Part shown: piece after piece, positions 16,863-23,944 of the stretch
Layout of the letters: each line of letters begins with the position of its first letter
How positions within the stretch are numbered: the stretch's first letter is position 1
NCBI GenBank assembly: GCA_025360185.1
Contig: JANYCR010000415.1
Coordinates: 1 to 46,814, forward strand
Direction of reading: 5' to 3'
DNA length: 46,814 nucleotides
From: Leptospiraceae bacterium
Lineage (GTDB): Bacteria > Spirochaetota > Leptospiria > Leptospirales > Leptospiraceae
Notes under the pieces: model-generated
The model's input: only the letters and a program-made list of their open reading frames with translations
What the model was told of the DNA's origin: nothing
The model's database searches: none
Translations under genes and position numbers: made by a program

Positions 16863-18017
16863 ATGAATATTAGACTAATTGATTCCAGACTCCGCTATTA
16901 TTTAAAAAAATACCCTGTGATAACGCTCACCGGTCCAAGGCAATCGGGAAAAACTACACTGTGTAAAATGTTGCTACCGGCAAAAGACTATGTGAGTTTG
17001 GAAGATCCGGATGAAAGAAAATTTGCAGAAAATGATCCTACTGGATTTCTGAAGCGATTTCCTAAAGGTGCTATTTTAGATGAAGTGCAGAGAGTTCCAG
17101 AAATTATTTCCTATATTCAAGGTATCGTAGATAATTCTTCTCGGTCAGGGATGTTTATTCTTACTGGTAGTGCGCAATTTGAAATGATAGAAAAGGTTAC
17201 TCAATCATTAGCGGGAAGAACAGCCATTTTGCGCCTCTTACCTTTTAGTTATTCGGAAGCCTATTCTGACGCAAATCCTTCCGTTGATCAATTATTATAC
17301 AAAGGTTTTTTCCCGCGCATTCATGATAAAAGATTAAATCCTACTGAGGCTAATTCCTTTTATGTGGAGACTTATATAGAGCGTGACGTTCGTTCTTTTT
17401 TGAATGTAAAGGACTTGCGCACTTTTACTACTTTTTTAAGACTTTGTGCGGCTCGCTCTGGGCAGATATTAAATATGCAATCCCTTGGAAATGATTGTGG
17501 AGTAAACCACTCCACTATAAAAAGTTGGATTTCTGTTTTGGAAGCTAGCTATATTTTATATCTTCTAAAGCCATATTATAAAAATCTTGGCAAAAGACTT
17601 ATTAAATCTCCAAAGATGTATGTGCTTGATTCGGGACTACTTTGTTATTTAGTTGGAATTCATTCTTCTGATATATTAAAAACACATCCGCTTAGAGGAA
17701 GCATTTTCGAGACTTTCATTGTGACTGAATTTTTAAAATCGCAATTCAATGCAGGAAAAGCGGATAATCTATATTATTTTCGAGATAATACGGGAAATGA
17801 AATTGATTTAATTGCTGAAGAGGAAGGGAAAATTCATGCAGTAGAGATCAAATCAGCAGAAACTTTTTCGGAAGATCATCTTAAAGGACTTAAATTTTTT
17901 AAAAAATTAATAGATAAGTCCATTTATAAATCTTCATTAATCTATGCGGGTAAAAGTATGGGAACTTTTCAAGAAATAGAAATTCGAAATTTTAGAGACG
18001 TAGTAAAGTCATTTTAG
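16863..18017 (+). CDS. AAA ATPase with DUF4143 C-terminal domain
   Basis: 384 residues of a common but poorly understood cytoplasmic ATPase family. Walker A GPRQSGKTTL at about 24-33, Walker B with Asp-Glu in GAILDEVQR, sensor LTGSAQF, then the DUF4143 half: YVETYIERDV, RLCAARSGQILN, HSTIKSWISVLEASYI, KMYVLDSGLLCYL. The end has a nuclease-like stretch (GNEIDLIAEEEG, HAVEIKSAET) resembling a PD-(D/E)xK fold. Such genes are often carried singly and mobile. Its stop overlaps the end of the converging LytTR frame by 4 bases. Expression likely depends on the nested palindrome before its start. Confidence 0.88.
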   Translation: MNIRLIDSRLRYYLKKYPVITLTGPRQSGKTTLCKMLLPAKDYVSLEDPDERKFAENDPTGFLKRFPKGAILDEVQRVPEIISYIQGIVDNSSRSGMFILTGSAQFEMIEKVTQSLAGRTAILRLLPFSYSEAYSDANPSVDQLLYKGFFPRIHDKRLNPTEANSFYVETYIERDVRSFLNVKDLRTFTTFLRLCAARSGQILNMQSLGNDCGVNHSTIKSWISVLEASYILYLLKPYYKNLGKRLIKSPKMYVLDSGLLCYLVGIHSSDILKTHPLRGSIFETFIVTEFLKSQFNAGKADNLYYFRDNTGNEIDLIAEEEGKIHAVEIKSAETFSEDHLKGLKFFKKLIDKSIYKSSLIYAGKSMGTFQEIEIRNFRDVVKSF

Positions 18018-18298
18018 AAAATAAATTTATTTTTAGTAATTAGCTCTTTATATACCTTACGGCTCAAAGGAATTTTTTCGCCAGATGAGAGGATAACAAA
18101 GTATTTACCTCCCTTTCCTATTTCTATTTCTTGCATTTTGGTTTTGTGGATCAAATAAGATTTATGAATACGGATGAAATTTTCCCCTAATTCAGAATGT
18201 AATTCGCCCAAAGTTTTTCGATAGGGTAGTTTAGAGCTATTTTCAGTAAATACGTGACAGAATTTACCCTTAGCCGCAACCCATTTAATTTCATTCAA
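18014..18298 (-). CDS. LytTR DNA-binding domain, out-of-frame half of a response regulator
   Basis: The 94 residues from the ATG at 18298 form a LytTR domain: WVAAKGKFCHVF, YRKTLGELHSELGENFIRIHKSYLIHK, KGGKYFVILSSGEKIPLSRKVYKEL. The frame is open upstream of that ATG up to the TTTG tract, adding SIASEGKITFLNL, which is the usual first strand of LytTR domains. There is no Shine-Dalgarno at 18298. The domain therefore belongs to the regulator at 18301-18747 and is disconnected by the repeat count. With the sequenced 15 units it is out of frame; with 13, 16 or 19 units it would be fused. It would bind direct repeats near promoters. Confidence 0.85.
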   Translation of the reverse strand: MNEIKWVAAKGKFCHVFTENSSKLPYRKTLGELHSELGENFIRIHKSYLIHKTKMQEIEIGKGGKYFVILSSGEKIPLSRKVYKELITKNKFIF

Positions 18299-18300
18299 AT

Positions 18301-18747
18301 TTAAAAAAGTAATCTTTCCCTCCGAAGCAATAGATATTTGTTTGTTTGTTTGTTTGTTTGTTTGTTTGTTTGTTTGTTTGTTTGTTTGTTTGTTTGTGCG
18401 GCAAATCGGTATAATGCGATTGCTAATCTTTCTTCCTCAAAAGGCTTAATTACAAAGTCTAGAACTTCATATTGAAATGCTTCAGCTACTCGTTCTATGT
18501 GGTAGGATAGAATGATGGTAGAAAATGTTTTCGACGAAATATTTTGTAAAAATTCAAATCCGTCCCGATCGGCTAAGGTTAAATCCAATAAAAGTAAATC
18601 TACTTCATTTGTTTCCAAATAGGAAGATACGGATTCAAAATTTCTCGCGATATGAAGAGTTCCGATTCTACTACCTAGAATTTTACGGGTCATTTCTGCT
18701 AATCGTCTAGCGGATACAGGCTCTTCTTCTGCAATTAATATTCTCAT
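18301..18747 (-). CDS. Response regulator receiver domain, truncated by a repeat-length frameshift
   Basis: 148 residues as sequenced. Residues 1-117 are a complete receiver: acidic pair at EEE (6-8), phospho-acceptor Asp in LLLLDLTLADRDGF, Ser in IILSYH, and Lys in FVIKPF. Then five QTNK units encoded by (CAAA)15 and an 11-residue nonsense tail (YLLLRRERLLF). In another frame the coding goes straight into a LytTR domain, so the true product is a two-domain LytTR response regulator of about 240 residues. The gene is divergent from the paralogue array starting at 18958. No sensor kinase is nearby. The current state is predicted to give a receiver without DNA-binding. Confidence 0.88.
   Translation of the reverse strand: MRILIAEEEPVSARRLAEMTRKILGSRIGTLHIARNFESVSSYLETNEVDLLLLDLTLADRDGFEFLQNISSKTFSTIILSYHIERVAEAFQYEVLDFVIKPFEEERLAIALYRFAAQTNKQTNKQTNKQTNKQTNKYLLLRRERLLF
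18337..18396 (-). repeat. Tetranucleotide microsatellite (TTTG)15 = coding (CAAA)15
   Basis: Fifteen uninterrupted units, 60 bases, in the linker between the receiver and LytTR domains. The tract enters in frame; the LytTR frame begins two bases after the tract, so the fusion is in frame only when unit number leaves remainder 1 on division by 3. This is the signature of slipped-strand phase variation. Confidence 0.95.
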
Positions 18748-18861
18748 ATGATCCGTGAGTTACCTAGGTTTAACTTGAATTTACTCAGATACATTTAGGC
18801 TCTACTGATTGAAATTTGCAAGAAATTATTGGTGCATTATCTGAAAAATACAACTTTTTTT

Positions 18862-18906
18862 ACCGTTCGTTCCCTGTAGGTGCCGTTCATGCCAAAAGAC
18901 TTGACA
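18862..18906 (+). promoter_or_regulatory. LytTR-type direct repeat and -35 box upstream of the first paralogue
   Basis: ACCGTTCGT (18862-18870) and GCCGTTCAT (18882-18890) are direct repeats 20 bases apart. The first fits the published LytTR half-site pattern [TA][AC][CA]GTTN[AG][TG] fully, the second at all but its first base; the 11-base spacer is one less than the usual 12-13. TTGACA follows at 18901-18906 with no good -10, as expected of an activated promoter. Confidence 0.6.
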
Positions 18907-18957
18907 AAAACCAAAATCTGTGATGGGGATGGTCACAGGTTCACAAAAGGAGATCAT

Positions 18958-19671
18958 ATGAAACGAAGCCAGATCAAACATCGTTTAACAAAAAACTTTT
19001 TAGCAGGATTTGCAATCGCACTCGGTCTTATTGCTGGAGGTTTACTAGCAGTAGCCGTTACGGGAACATTTAATACATTTACGAGTGGGAATGTGATGAA
19101 GGCAAGTGATATAAACGCGAACTTTGCGAGCTTGAAGACGGCTATTGAGGGTATACCGACACAAAAAGCGATGAGGCTTATTTATGAGAATGATGTAACC
19201 TCGACAACTACAAGTGTGAATATTACTGGGTTGGATGGTAATACAGATGTAGAATATGAAATAAAAGTGAGAATGGTTTCAGGTTCTGCTGCTGGAACTA
19301 TTGATTATTATTTTCAACCAAATTCAGACTCTACCACAGGAAATTATAGAGAGCGAAATATTTATGCGGATAACGCAACAGCTCCAACTGCGTCAGCTGC
19401 AAATACTAATCCAGGTCTATATATTTGCGGAGGATACAATGGCTCAGGGGCAATTTGTCATGGTAAAACTATCTTTTATGCGAAATCAGGATTTATGAGA
19501 AGTAGCCTAAATCAAAGTATAGTTTTCATTTCGAATTCATCATGGTCGTCATGGAATAGACATGGGATATGGACAGATACTGGGAATAATGTAACAAGTA
19601 TTAACATTACTTCGACTCAAACGAATGGCATCGGTGCAGGCTCACGAATCGAAGTCTGGGCGAGGAGATGA
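18958..19671 (+). CDS. Paralogue 1: membrane-anchored protein with phage-tail-like variable domain
   Basis: 237 residues from the ATG at 18958, which follows AAAGGAG; an upstream start at 18880 would include regulatory DNA. Regions: short basic N-terminus, a hydrophobic anchor (about 18-36), the shared block GTFNTFTSGNVMKASDINAN ending in AIEGIPTQ, a second shared block (AMRLIYENDVTST ... ITGLDG), a variable beta-rich middle with NSDSTTGNYRER and two Cys, and the common end GAGSRIEVWARR. The NxDSxxxNY pattern resembles jelly-roll domains of phage tail and receptor-binding proteins. First of four paralogues; followed at once by a fold-back repeat. Role: exposed adhesin or decoy is inference. 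Confidence 0.75.
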   Translation: MKRSQIKHRLTKNFLAGFAIALGLIAGGLLAVAVTGTFNTFTSGNVMKASDINANFASLKTAIEGIPTQKAMRLIYENDVTSTTTSVNITGLDGNTDVEYEIKVRMVSGSAAGTIDYYFQPNSDSTTGNYRERNIYADNATAPTASAANTNPGLYICGGYNGSGAICHGKTIFYAKSGFMRSSLNQSIVFISNSSWSSWNRHGIWTDTGNNVTSINITSTQTNGIGAGSRIEVWARR

Positions 19672-19850
19672 GACCTATCCCCACACTTTTTATAATATGT
19701 CGAATACTCCGAAGTAGCCCCTTTCCTAAGAGGAAAGAGGATTTTTTTCTATACTAAAAAGTCCCCTGCCCTGCGAAGCGAATTAGGGAAGGGGCTACTT
19801 AGGAGTATTCGGCAACATAGTGAGATGTGGGGTTAGGTCAAGTCCGACAA
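19672..19850. repeat. Fold-back element a (GACCTAACCCC family)
   Basis: Starts at the base after the paralogue 1 stop with GACCTATCCCCAC and ends with its inverse GTGGGGTTAGGTC plus AAGTCCGACAA. An inner pair is AGCCCCTTTCC / GGAAGGGGCT. The left 70 bases match 25505-25574 with about one mismatch. Confidence 0.8.
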
Positions 19851-19908
19851 CCCCAAAAAAGCAAAAACTTAGCACAAAGAAGCAAAGAATATAAAAAGGA
19901 GAAACACA

Positions 19909-20661
19909 ATGAATGGAATAAGATTTTTACAACATAAAGTAGGCGAATGGTTTAAGTCCTTCGCACAAGACTTAGCAAAGGGATTTCGTATCGGAATAGG
20001 ATTCTTGTTAGCTATCACTACTGCCGGCATATTCGCAGTAGCCGTAAGTGGAACATTTAATACATTTACGAGTGGGAATGTGATGAAGGCAAGTGATATA
20101 AACGCGAACTTTGCGAGTCTTAAGACGGCTATTGAAGGTATACCTACACAAAAAGCGATGAGATTAATCTATGAGAATGATATAACGTCAACGCAGAATT
20201 CAGTAAGTATAACAGGTTTAGATGGGAATACTGATGTAGAGTATAATATTATTCTTCGAATTTCGACACCTGTGACTGCCTTCTGTGCTTATGGTATTCA
20301 GCCAAATGGAATAACGGGTAGTAGTATTTATGGTTTCCAATATATAGGAGCAGGAGGAGCACCATCAGCAACAGCAGGAAGAAATACAAATGAACTTTTT
20401 CTTAACTTAACAACCAATACAATCGCTGGGCAGACCGCTTATGCTAATGCGTTTATGTTAGCAAAGACTGGTGCCAGTCGCGTTCTTCATACTCTAAATG
20501 TTCAGCAACTAGCGGCGGCTACTTCTACAATTGGTGATAATTATTATTTTTCGTCAGTATGGACTGATTCCACGACCAATATTACATCATTAACTTTAGC
20601 CGCTTCATCTACAAATTGTTTCGGTGCAGGCTCTCACATCGAAGTCTGGGCGAGGAGATGA
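19909..20661 (+). CDS. Paralogue 2 of the anchored variable-domain family
   Basis: 250 residues. The start has AAAGGAG upstream. The first 55 codons are almost the same as paralogue 3 (FLQHKVGEWFKSFAQDLAKG, then a hydrophobic anchor at about 25-45), while the next block (GNVMKASDINANFASLKTAI) is almost the same as paralogue 1. The middle is unique: RISTPVTAFCAYGIQPNGIT and an Ala/Thr-rich stretch. The end is FGAGSHIEVWARR. The mosaic pattern indicates recombination between members. Probably anchored by the uncleaved N-terminal helix with the beta domain outside the inner membrane. Confidence 0.75.
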   Translation: MNGIRFLQHKVGEWFKSFAQDLAKGFRIGIGFLLAITTAGIFAVAVSGTFNTFTSGNVMKASDINANFASLKTAIEGIPTQKAMRLIYENDITSTQNSVSITGLDGNTDVEYNIILRISTPVTAFCAYGIQPNGITGSSIYGFQYIGAGGAPSATAGRNTNELFLNLTTNTIAGQTAYANAFMLAKTGASRVLHTLNVQQLAAATSTIGDNYYFSSVWTDSTTNITSLTLAASSTNCFGAGSHIEVWARR

Positions 20662-20800
20662 GACCTATCCCCAACTTTGTTCTATTTGAGCAACTAATAC
20701 ATAGTAACCCCTTTCCGACACATTCGACAGGCTCAGTGCAAGCTCGGAAAGGGGTGCTCTTGTAGATGTTTAGCATTAACAATGAAGTCGGGGATAGGTG
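20662..20800. repeat. Fold-back element b (diverged)
   Basis: Begins directly after the paralogue 2 stop with GACCTATCCCC and ends with GGGGATAGGT (20790-20799). The centre has CCCCTTTCCGA / TCGGAAAGGGG arms with a TTCGACAGGCTCAGTGC core (20724-20740) nested in the loop, so one repeat family has entered another. Confidence 0.7.
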
Positions 20801-20813
20801 AGGCTAATATGTA

Positions 20814-20891
20814 TTATCTCAAGATGAGTAGTCCAATGTCTGGATCAGAAAGTAATTTTTGGATGGATTCTAGATTAGAACGAAGCATTGC
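20814..20891 (-). pseudogene. Remnant of a DUF5615 (Mut7-C-like PIN) toxin
   Basis: Just downstream of the DUF433 antitoxin stop, a frame reads EAMLRSNLESIQKLLSDPDI then GLLILR and stops at 20814-20816. The pattern (helix, then LSDPxxGLLIL) is the C-terminal end of DUF5615 toxins, the usual partner of DUF433 antitoxins. The N-terminal catalytic part, normally about 85 residues, is missing. Identification is from the pattern and the partner's position, so moderate. Confidence 0.55.
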
Positions 20892-20892
20892 T

Positions 20893-21123
20893 TCAGTAAG
20901 CAACAAGCATTTTCTTGTTTCTGTCAGCAGCGTATGCAAGACAAGCAAGCAAGTCCTGTTTGGTCAGGTCTGGAAAGTCATGCAAAATTTCTTCATGTGT
21001 CATTCCAGATGCCATGTATTCGAGAACATCATATACAGTGATTCGCATTCCGCGAATGCAGGGTTTGCCACTACGCATTTTAGGATTAAAGGTAATAAAT
21101 TTTCTATAATCAATAGGTTCCAT
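20893..21123 (-). CDS. DUF433 antitoxin (VapB-like)
   Basis: 76 residues with the complete DUF433 pattern: KFITFNPKMRSGKPCIRGMRITVYDVLEYMASGMT ... EEILHDFPDLTKQDLLACLAYAA. This family is a winged-helix DNA-binding antitoxin paired with a DUF5615 PIN-like toxin encoded directly downstream. Here only the end of such a toxin remains, so the antitoxin is an orphan. It is in opposite orientation to the paralogues on both sides, lying between fold-back element b and paralogue 3. Confidence 0.85.
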   Translation of the reverse strand: MEPIDYRKFITFNPKMRSGKPCIRGMRITVYDVLEYMASGMTHEEILHDFPDLTKQDLLACLAYAADRNKKMLVAY

Positions 21124-21235
21124 GTCACAAACGTAAATCTATTAAAACGAAAGTCAAGCGAAAACTAATCACAGAGAGAAAGGCTTTTGCCTTTGGGAAT
21201 AGGAATTATTTAGAAACAATAAAAGGAGAAACACA

Positions 21236-21994
21236 ATGAAAGGAATAAGATTTTTACAACATAAAGTAGGCGAATGGTTTAAGTCCTTCGCACAAGACTT
21301 AGCAAAAGGATTTCGTATCGGGGTAGGATTCTTGTTAGCTATCACTACTGCCGGCATATTCGGAGTAGCCGTAAGTGGAACGTTTAATACTTTTAGTAGT
21401 GGAGGCTTGATGAAATCAGCCGACATCAATGCAAACTTCGCTAGCCTTAAGACGGCTATTGAAGGTATACCTACGCAGCAAAGTATGCGGTTGATTTATG
21501 AGACGGATGTTACGAGTGCGACGACAAGCGTTAATATTACAGGTTTGAATGGGGATAGCGATGGCAGCTATGATATCAGAGTGCGGTTAATTAGTGGAAC
21601 AAGTAGCGGAGGTTATGTATTTTTTATCAGACCAAATGGTGATTCTTCATCTAGTTATTTTACTCGGTTTACGTACATTGACAATGGTGTAAATCCTACA
21701 AAACAATATTCTGGCATTATTGATAATAATGGACTGCATTTATGCGGAAGCACGATGACAGTTACGACGAGTAGTATTTGTCAAGCTAATACGATTATCT
21801 ATGCTAAATCAGGATTTGCTCGCACTTCTATTGGAAAAGGTGCTCATCATGACTCTACCACCTCTTGGTTTAATTTCGATTATTCCTCAACGTATACAAA
21901 TTCAGGAACAAATATCACTTCTCTGACCATCTATTCAAACACTGCAAACGCAATAGGTGCAGGCTCACGAATCGAAGTCTGGGCGAGGAGATAG
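21236..21994 (+). CDS. Paralogue 3 of the anchored variable-domain family
   Basis: 252 residues, start after AAAGGAG. The N-terminal 45 residues match paralogue 2, but the next block (FSSGGLMKSADINAN) matches paralogue 4 instead. Then TDVTSATTSVNITGLNG, a variable middle with FFIRPNGDSSSSYFTRFTY and two Cys (about 175-190), IIYAKSGFART, and the end GAGSRIEVWARR. A hydrophobic anchor is at about 25-45. A short gap follows, then fold-back element c. Confidence 0.75.
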   Translation: MKGIRFLQHKVGEWFKSFAQDLAKGFRIGVGFLLAITTAGIFGVAVSGTFNTFSSGGLMKSADINANFASLKTAIEGIPTQQSMRLIYETDVTSATTSVNITGLNGDSDGSYDIRVRLISGTSSGGYVFFIRPNGDSSSSYFTRFTYIDNGVNPTKQYSGIIDNNGLHLCGSTMTVTTSSICQANTIIYAKSGFARTSIGKGAHHDSTTSWFNFDYSSTYTNSGTNITSLTIYSNTANAIGAGSRIEVWARR

Positions 21995-22017
21995 TATTAA
22001 GTGAGGCTTATGCGTGT

Positions 22018-22221
22018 TTGTCGGAATGACCTAACCCCGAATATTTCAGGAGTTGTCTGGCTATATATGGTTATCCCCTTTCCTAAAGGCAAGGGGACTT
22101 CGTCGGTCATACTTTTCAAGAACTACGGTCTTAACGAAAACGTCCCCTTGCCTTTAGGAAAGGGGATACTTCGGAGTATTCGGCAACTTATTGAAGTATG
22201 GGGTTAGGTCAAGTCCGACAA
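22018..22221. repeat. Fold-back element c, best preserved copy (204 bp)
   Basis: Terminal inverted repeats: TTGTCGGAATGACCTAACCC at the left and GGGTTAGGTCAAGTCCGACA at the right, differing by one inserted base and one mismatch. A second inner pair (TATCCCCTTTCCTAAAGGCA with its inverse at 22150-22168) makes a long imperfect hairpin. It ends 19 bases before the DUF559 gene. Confidence 0.85.
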
Positions 22222-22240
22222 CATCTAAAAAGGAACACAA

Positions 22241-22621
22241 ATGAAAAAACAAAGCATGATTACAGAACAGAAGGTCAACCCAGCGAAGGTTAAGTTTAGT
22301 AAGCGATTAAGGTCACACATGACTAAATCGGAAGAAATACTTTGGCAGAGGTTAAGACGGAGTCAAGTCGAAGGAGTTCATTTTAGAAGACAGCAGGTTC
22401 TTTTTGGATTCATAGCTGATTTTTATTCGCACTCTAAGAGACTCGTGATTGAAGTAGACGGAAAAATTCATAACGAACGTGTGAAAGAAGATAAAAAACG
22501 TGAAACAGTTTTTCTTGACAATGGGATAACAGTGATTCGCTTCAAAAATGAAGAAGTAGAAACACAAATAGATAAAGTGTTACAAAAGATAAGCGAGACA
22601 ATAAGTGAAACTAATACGTAG
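22241..22621 (+). CDS. DUF559 (Vsr-like) endonuclease-domain protein
   Basis: 126 residues of the DUF559 family: KFSKRLRSHMTKSEEILWQR, LRRSQVEGVHFRRQ, FGFIADFYSHSKRLVIEVDG with the acidic D/E-x-D pattern of a PD-(D/E)xK-like nuclease, and ITVIRFKNEEV. These small proteins resemble very-short-patch repair nucleases; their role is not established. It lies between fold-back c and a diverged right arm (22622-22697), so it may travel with the repeat. The start has AAGGAA upstream. Confidence 0.85.
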   Translation: MKKQSMITEQKVNPAKVKFSKRLRSHMTKSEEILWQRLRRSQVEGVHFRRQQVLFGFIADFYSHSKRLVIEVDGKIHNERVKEDKKRETVFLDNGITVIRFKNEEVETQIDKVLQKISETISETNT

Positions 22622-22697
22622 AGTCCCCTTTCCTTTAGGAGAGGGGTTACTTCTAAGTATTCTACAAATTATTAAAATACGGGGAGAGGTAAGGAGA
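22622..22697. repeat. Diverged right arm of the fold-back family
   Basis: Begins at the DUF559 stop with GAGTCCCCTTTCCTTTAGG. GAGGGGTTACTTCTAAGTAT and ACGGGGAGAGGTAAGG align with the right half of element c (GGGGATACTTCGGAGTAT ... GGGGTTAGGTC). Only this half is kept. Confidence 0.55.
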
Positions 22698-22701
22698 AAC
22701 A

Positions 22702-23934
22702 ATGAAACAAAAAAATCGAACACAACTACGCAAAATACTGATTATGTGTAGTTTGCTATTTATAACTACATCGGCGAGTGCGGATATAGTGGAACTTAGG
22801 AATGGAAAAATATTTGAGAATGTAAAGGTTGCAATCCTGCGTAATGCAGTCTTGTTTAACTGGGAGCAGAAACCTTTGAGTTTTCGGAAGTCCGAGGTTA
22901 AGCGAATTAAACTTAGACCCGTTCTTTTAAAACAGCCTACTACAGAATTAGAAAGGCTGGAATATGAAGCAGAGCGGATTCGGGTTGCGGAGGCTTTGCA
23001 ATCTACCGTTGAGTGGGAGATGAGTGCAAATTCAAAGCCTTCTATAGCAGTATTACAATTAAGCGCTGGCGGAGGAGTGCAAGTGGGAGAAGTAGAGAGT
23101 GTAACTAATCTTATCCGCACAAGTCTAGTGAAGACGAAACTTTTTACTATAGTAGATATTACGTTAGTGATGAAAGACTGCCCCAAAGATACAAGGGATT
23201 GCTCTAAGCATATTGCGGATAACGTGAAGGTAAATAAAATTATCACTGGAAATATTACCAAGCTCGGAAAAAAATATCTCATCAATGGAAATGTTTTGGA
23301 TAGTAAAAAGAACACGATTGACTTTGCAGAAAAGGCTTCTGCTGATTCTACTGAAAAGTTAGAAGAAGCGTCTGAGTTTTTTGCAAAGAAGGTTGCTGGT
23401 GGGATCATGGAATATTGGGATGAAGCAGTTAGCGCAAAAGAGCAAGAAACCTACGCCAATGTGCAATACGCGTGGAAATCTGCTCTTATCCCCGGATGGG
23501 GGCAGTGGGTGTATGGAAAAGATAAAGAAGATTCTTTGGCTCGTAAAAAAGGGATTGGCTTTGGAATAAATACATTTGTTCTCTTCGCTAATCTTTATTA
23601 TCAGGGTCAGAAAGTAAATGGTGCAAAATCTTCTTATGAATCCACTCACAATTTATTTTTTCTAGCTCCAGTCGGCACAAGCCTTGATACAGTATTATTC
23701 ATTGAGGATAATAATCGTTTTACCCAATACGAGAAAGTTGCCCGTACGGCAAAAGTATCTGCTGCTATTCTCATTGGATTTTATTTATTTAACATTGGAG
23801 ATGCTCTATTGCAAGGCAAATCCATCTTTGGCGCTAAGAAAGATAGCACAGGCTTTTTCTTTTTTCCTTCTAAATCTTATGCTTATGGAACGCGAGAAGA
23901 AAATTATACAATCGGATTTCAATTTCAATTTTAA
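22702..23934 (+). CDS. Exported CsgG-like / DUF5683 membrane protein
   Basis: 410 residues. Signal peptide ends about SASA-D (28). An SH3-like start (VELRNGKIFENVKVAILRN) is followed by a helical linker, then a CsgG/TolB-N-like domain (SIAVLQLSAGGGVQVGEVES, KIITGNITKLGKKYLINGNVL) that binds or senses in the periplasm. Then DUF5683 (WKSALIPGWGQWVYGKDK) with two or three membrane segments and an aromatic end typical of outer-membrane association (FQFQF). The start follows AAGGAG. The lipoprotein gene follows after 10 bases, probably in the same transcript. Confidence 0.75.
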   Translation: MKQKNRTQLRKILIMCSLLFITTSASADIVELRNGKIFENVKVAILRNAVLFNWEQKPLSFRKSEVKRIKLRPVLLKQPTTELERLEYEAERIRVAEALQSTVEWEMSANSKPSIAVLQLSAGGGVQVGEVESVTNLIRTSLVKTKLFTIVDITLVMKDCPKDTRDCSKHIADNVKVNKIITGNITKLGKKYLINGNVLDSKKNTIDFAEKASADSTEKLEEASEFFAKKVAGGIMEYWDEAVSAKEQETYANVQYAWKSALIPGWGQWVYGKDKEDSLARKKGIGFGINTFVLFANLYYQGQKVNGAKSSYESTHNLFFLAPVGTSLDTVLFIEDNNRFTQYEKVARTAKVSAAILIGFYLFNIGDALLQGKSIFGAKKDSTGFFFFPSKSYAYGTREENYTIGFQFQF

Positions 23935-23944
23935 GGAGATTAAA

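Noticed and set aside
18337-18396. CRISPR-like repeat
   Set aside because: A simple tetranucleotide tract with no spacers; no other regularly spaced repeats were seen.
18880-18957. Longer start for paralogue 1
   Set aside because: The extra 26 codons translate the LytTR-like site and -35 box; AAAGGAG sits before the ATG at 18958.
20782-21168. 128-codon plus-strand frame
   Set aside because: Antisense to a clear DUF433 gene, which has full family motifs.
22662-23408. 248-codon minus-strand frame
   Set aside because: Antisense shadow of the CsgG-like/DUF5683 gene; composition Ser/Phe/Thr-rich with no family pattern.
23684-23944. Upstream extension of the Ig-like lipoprotein
   Set aside because: Overlaps the DUF5683 gene in another frame; the ATG at 23945 has AAGGAG and gives a proper lipobox leader.
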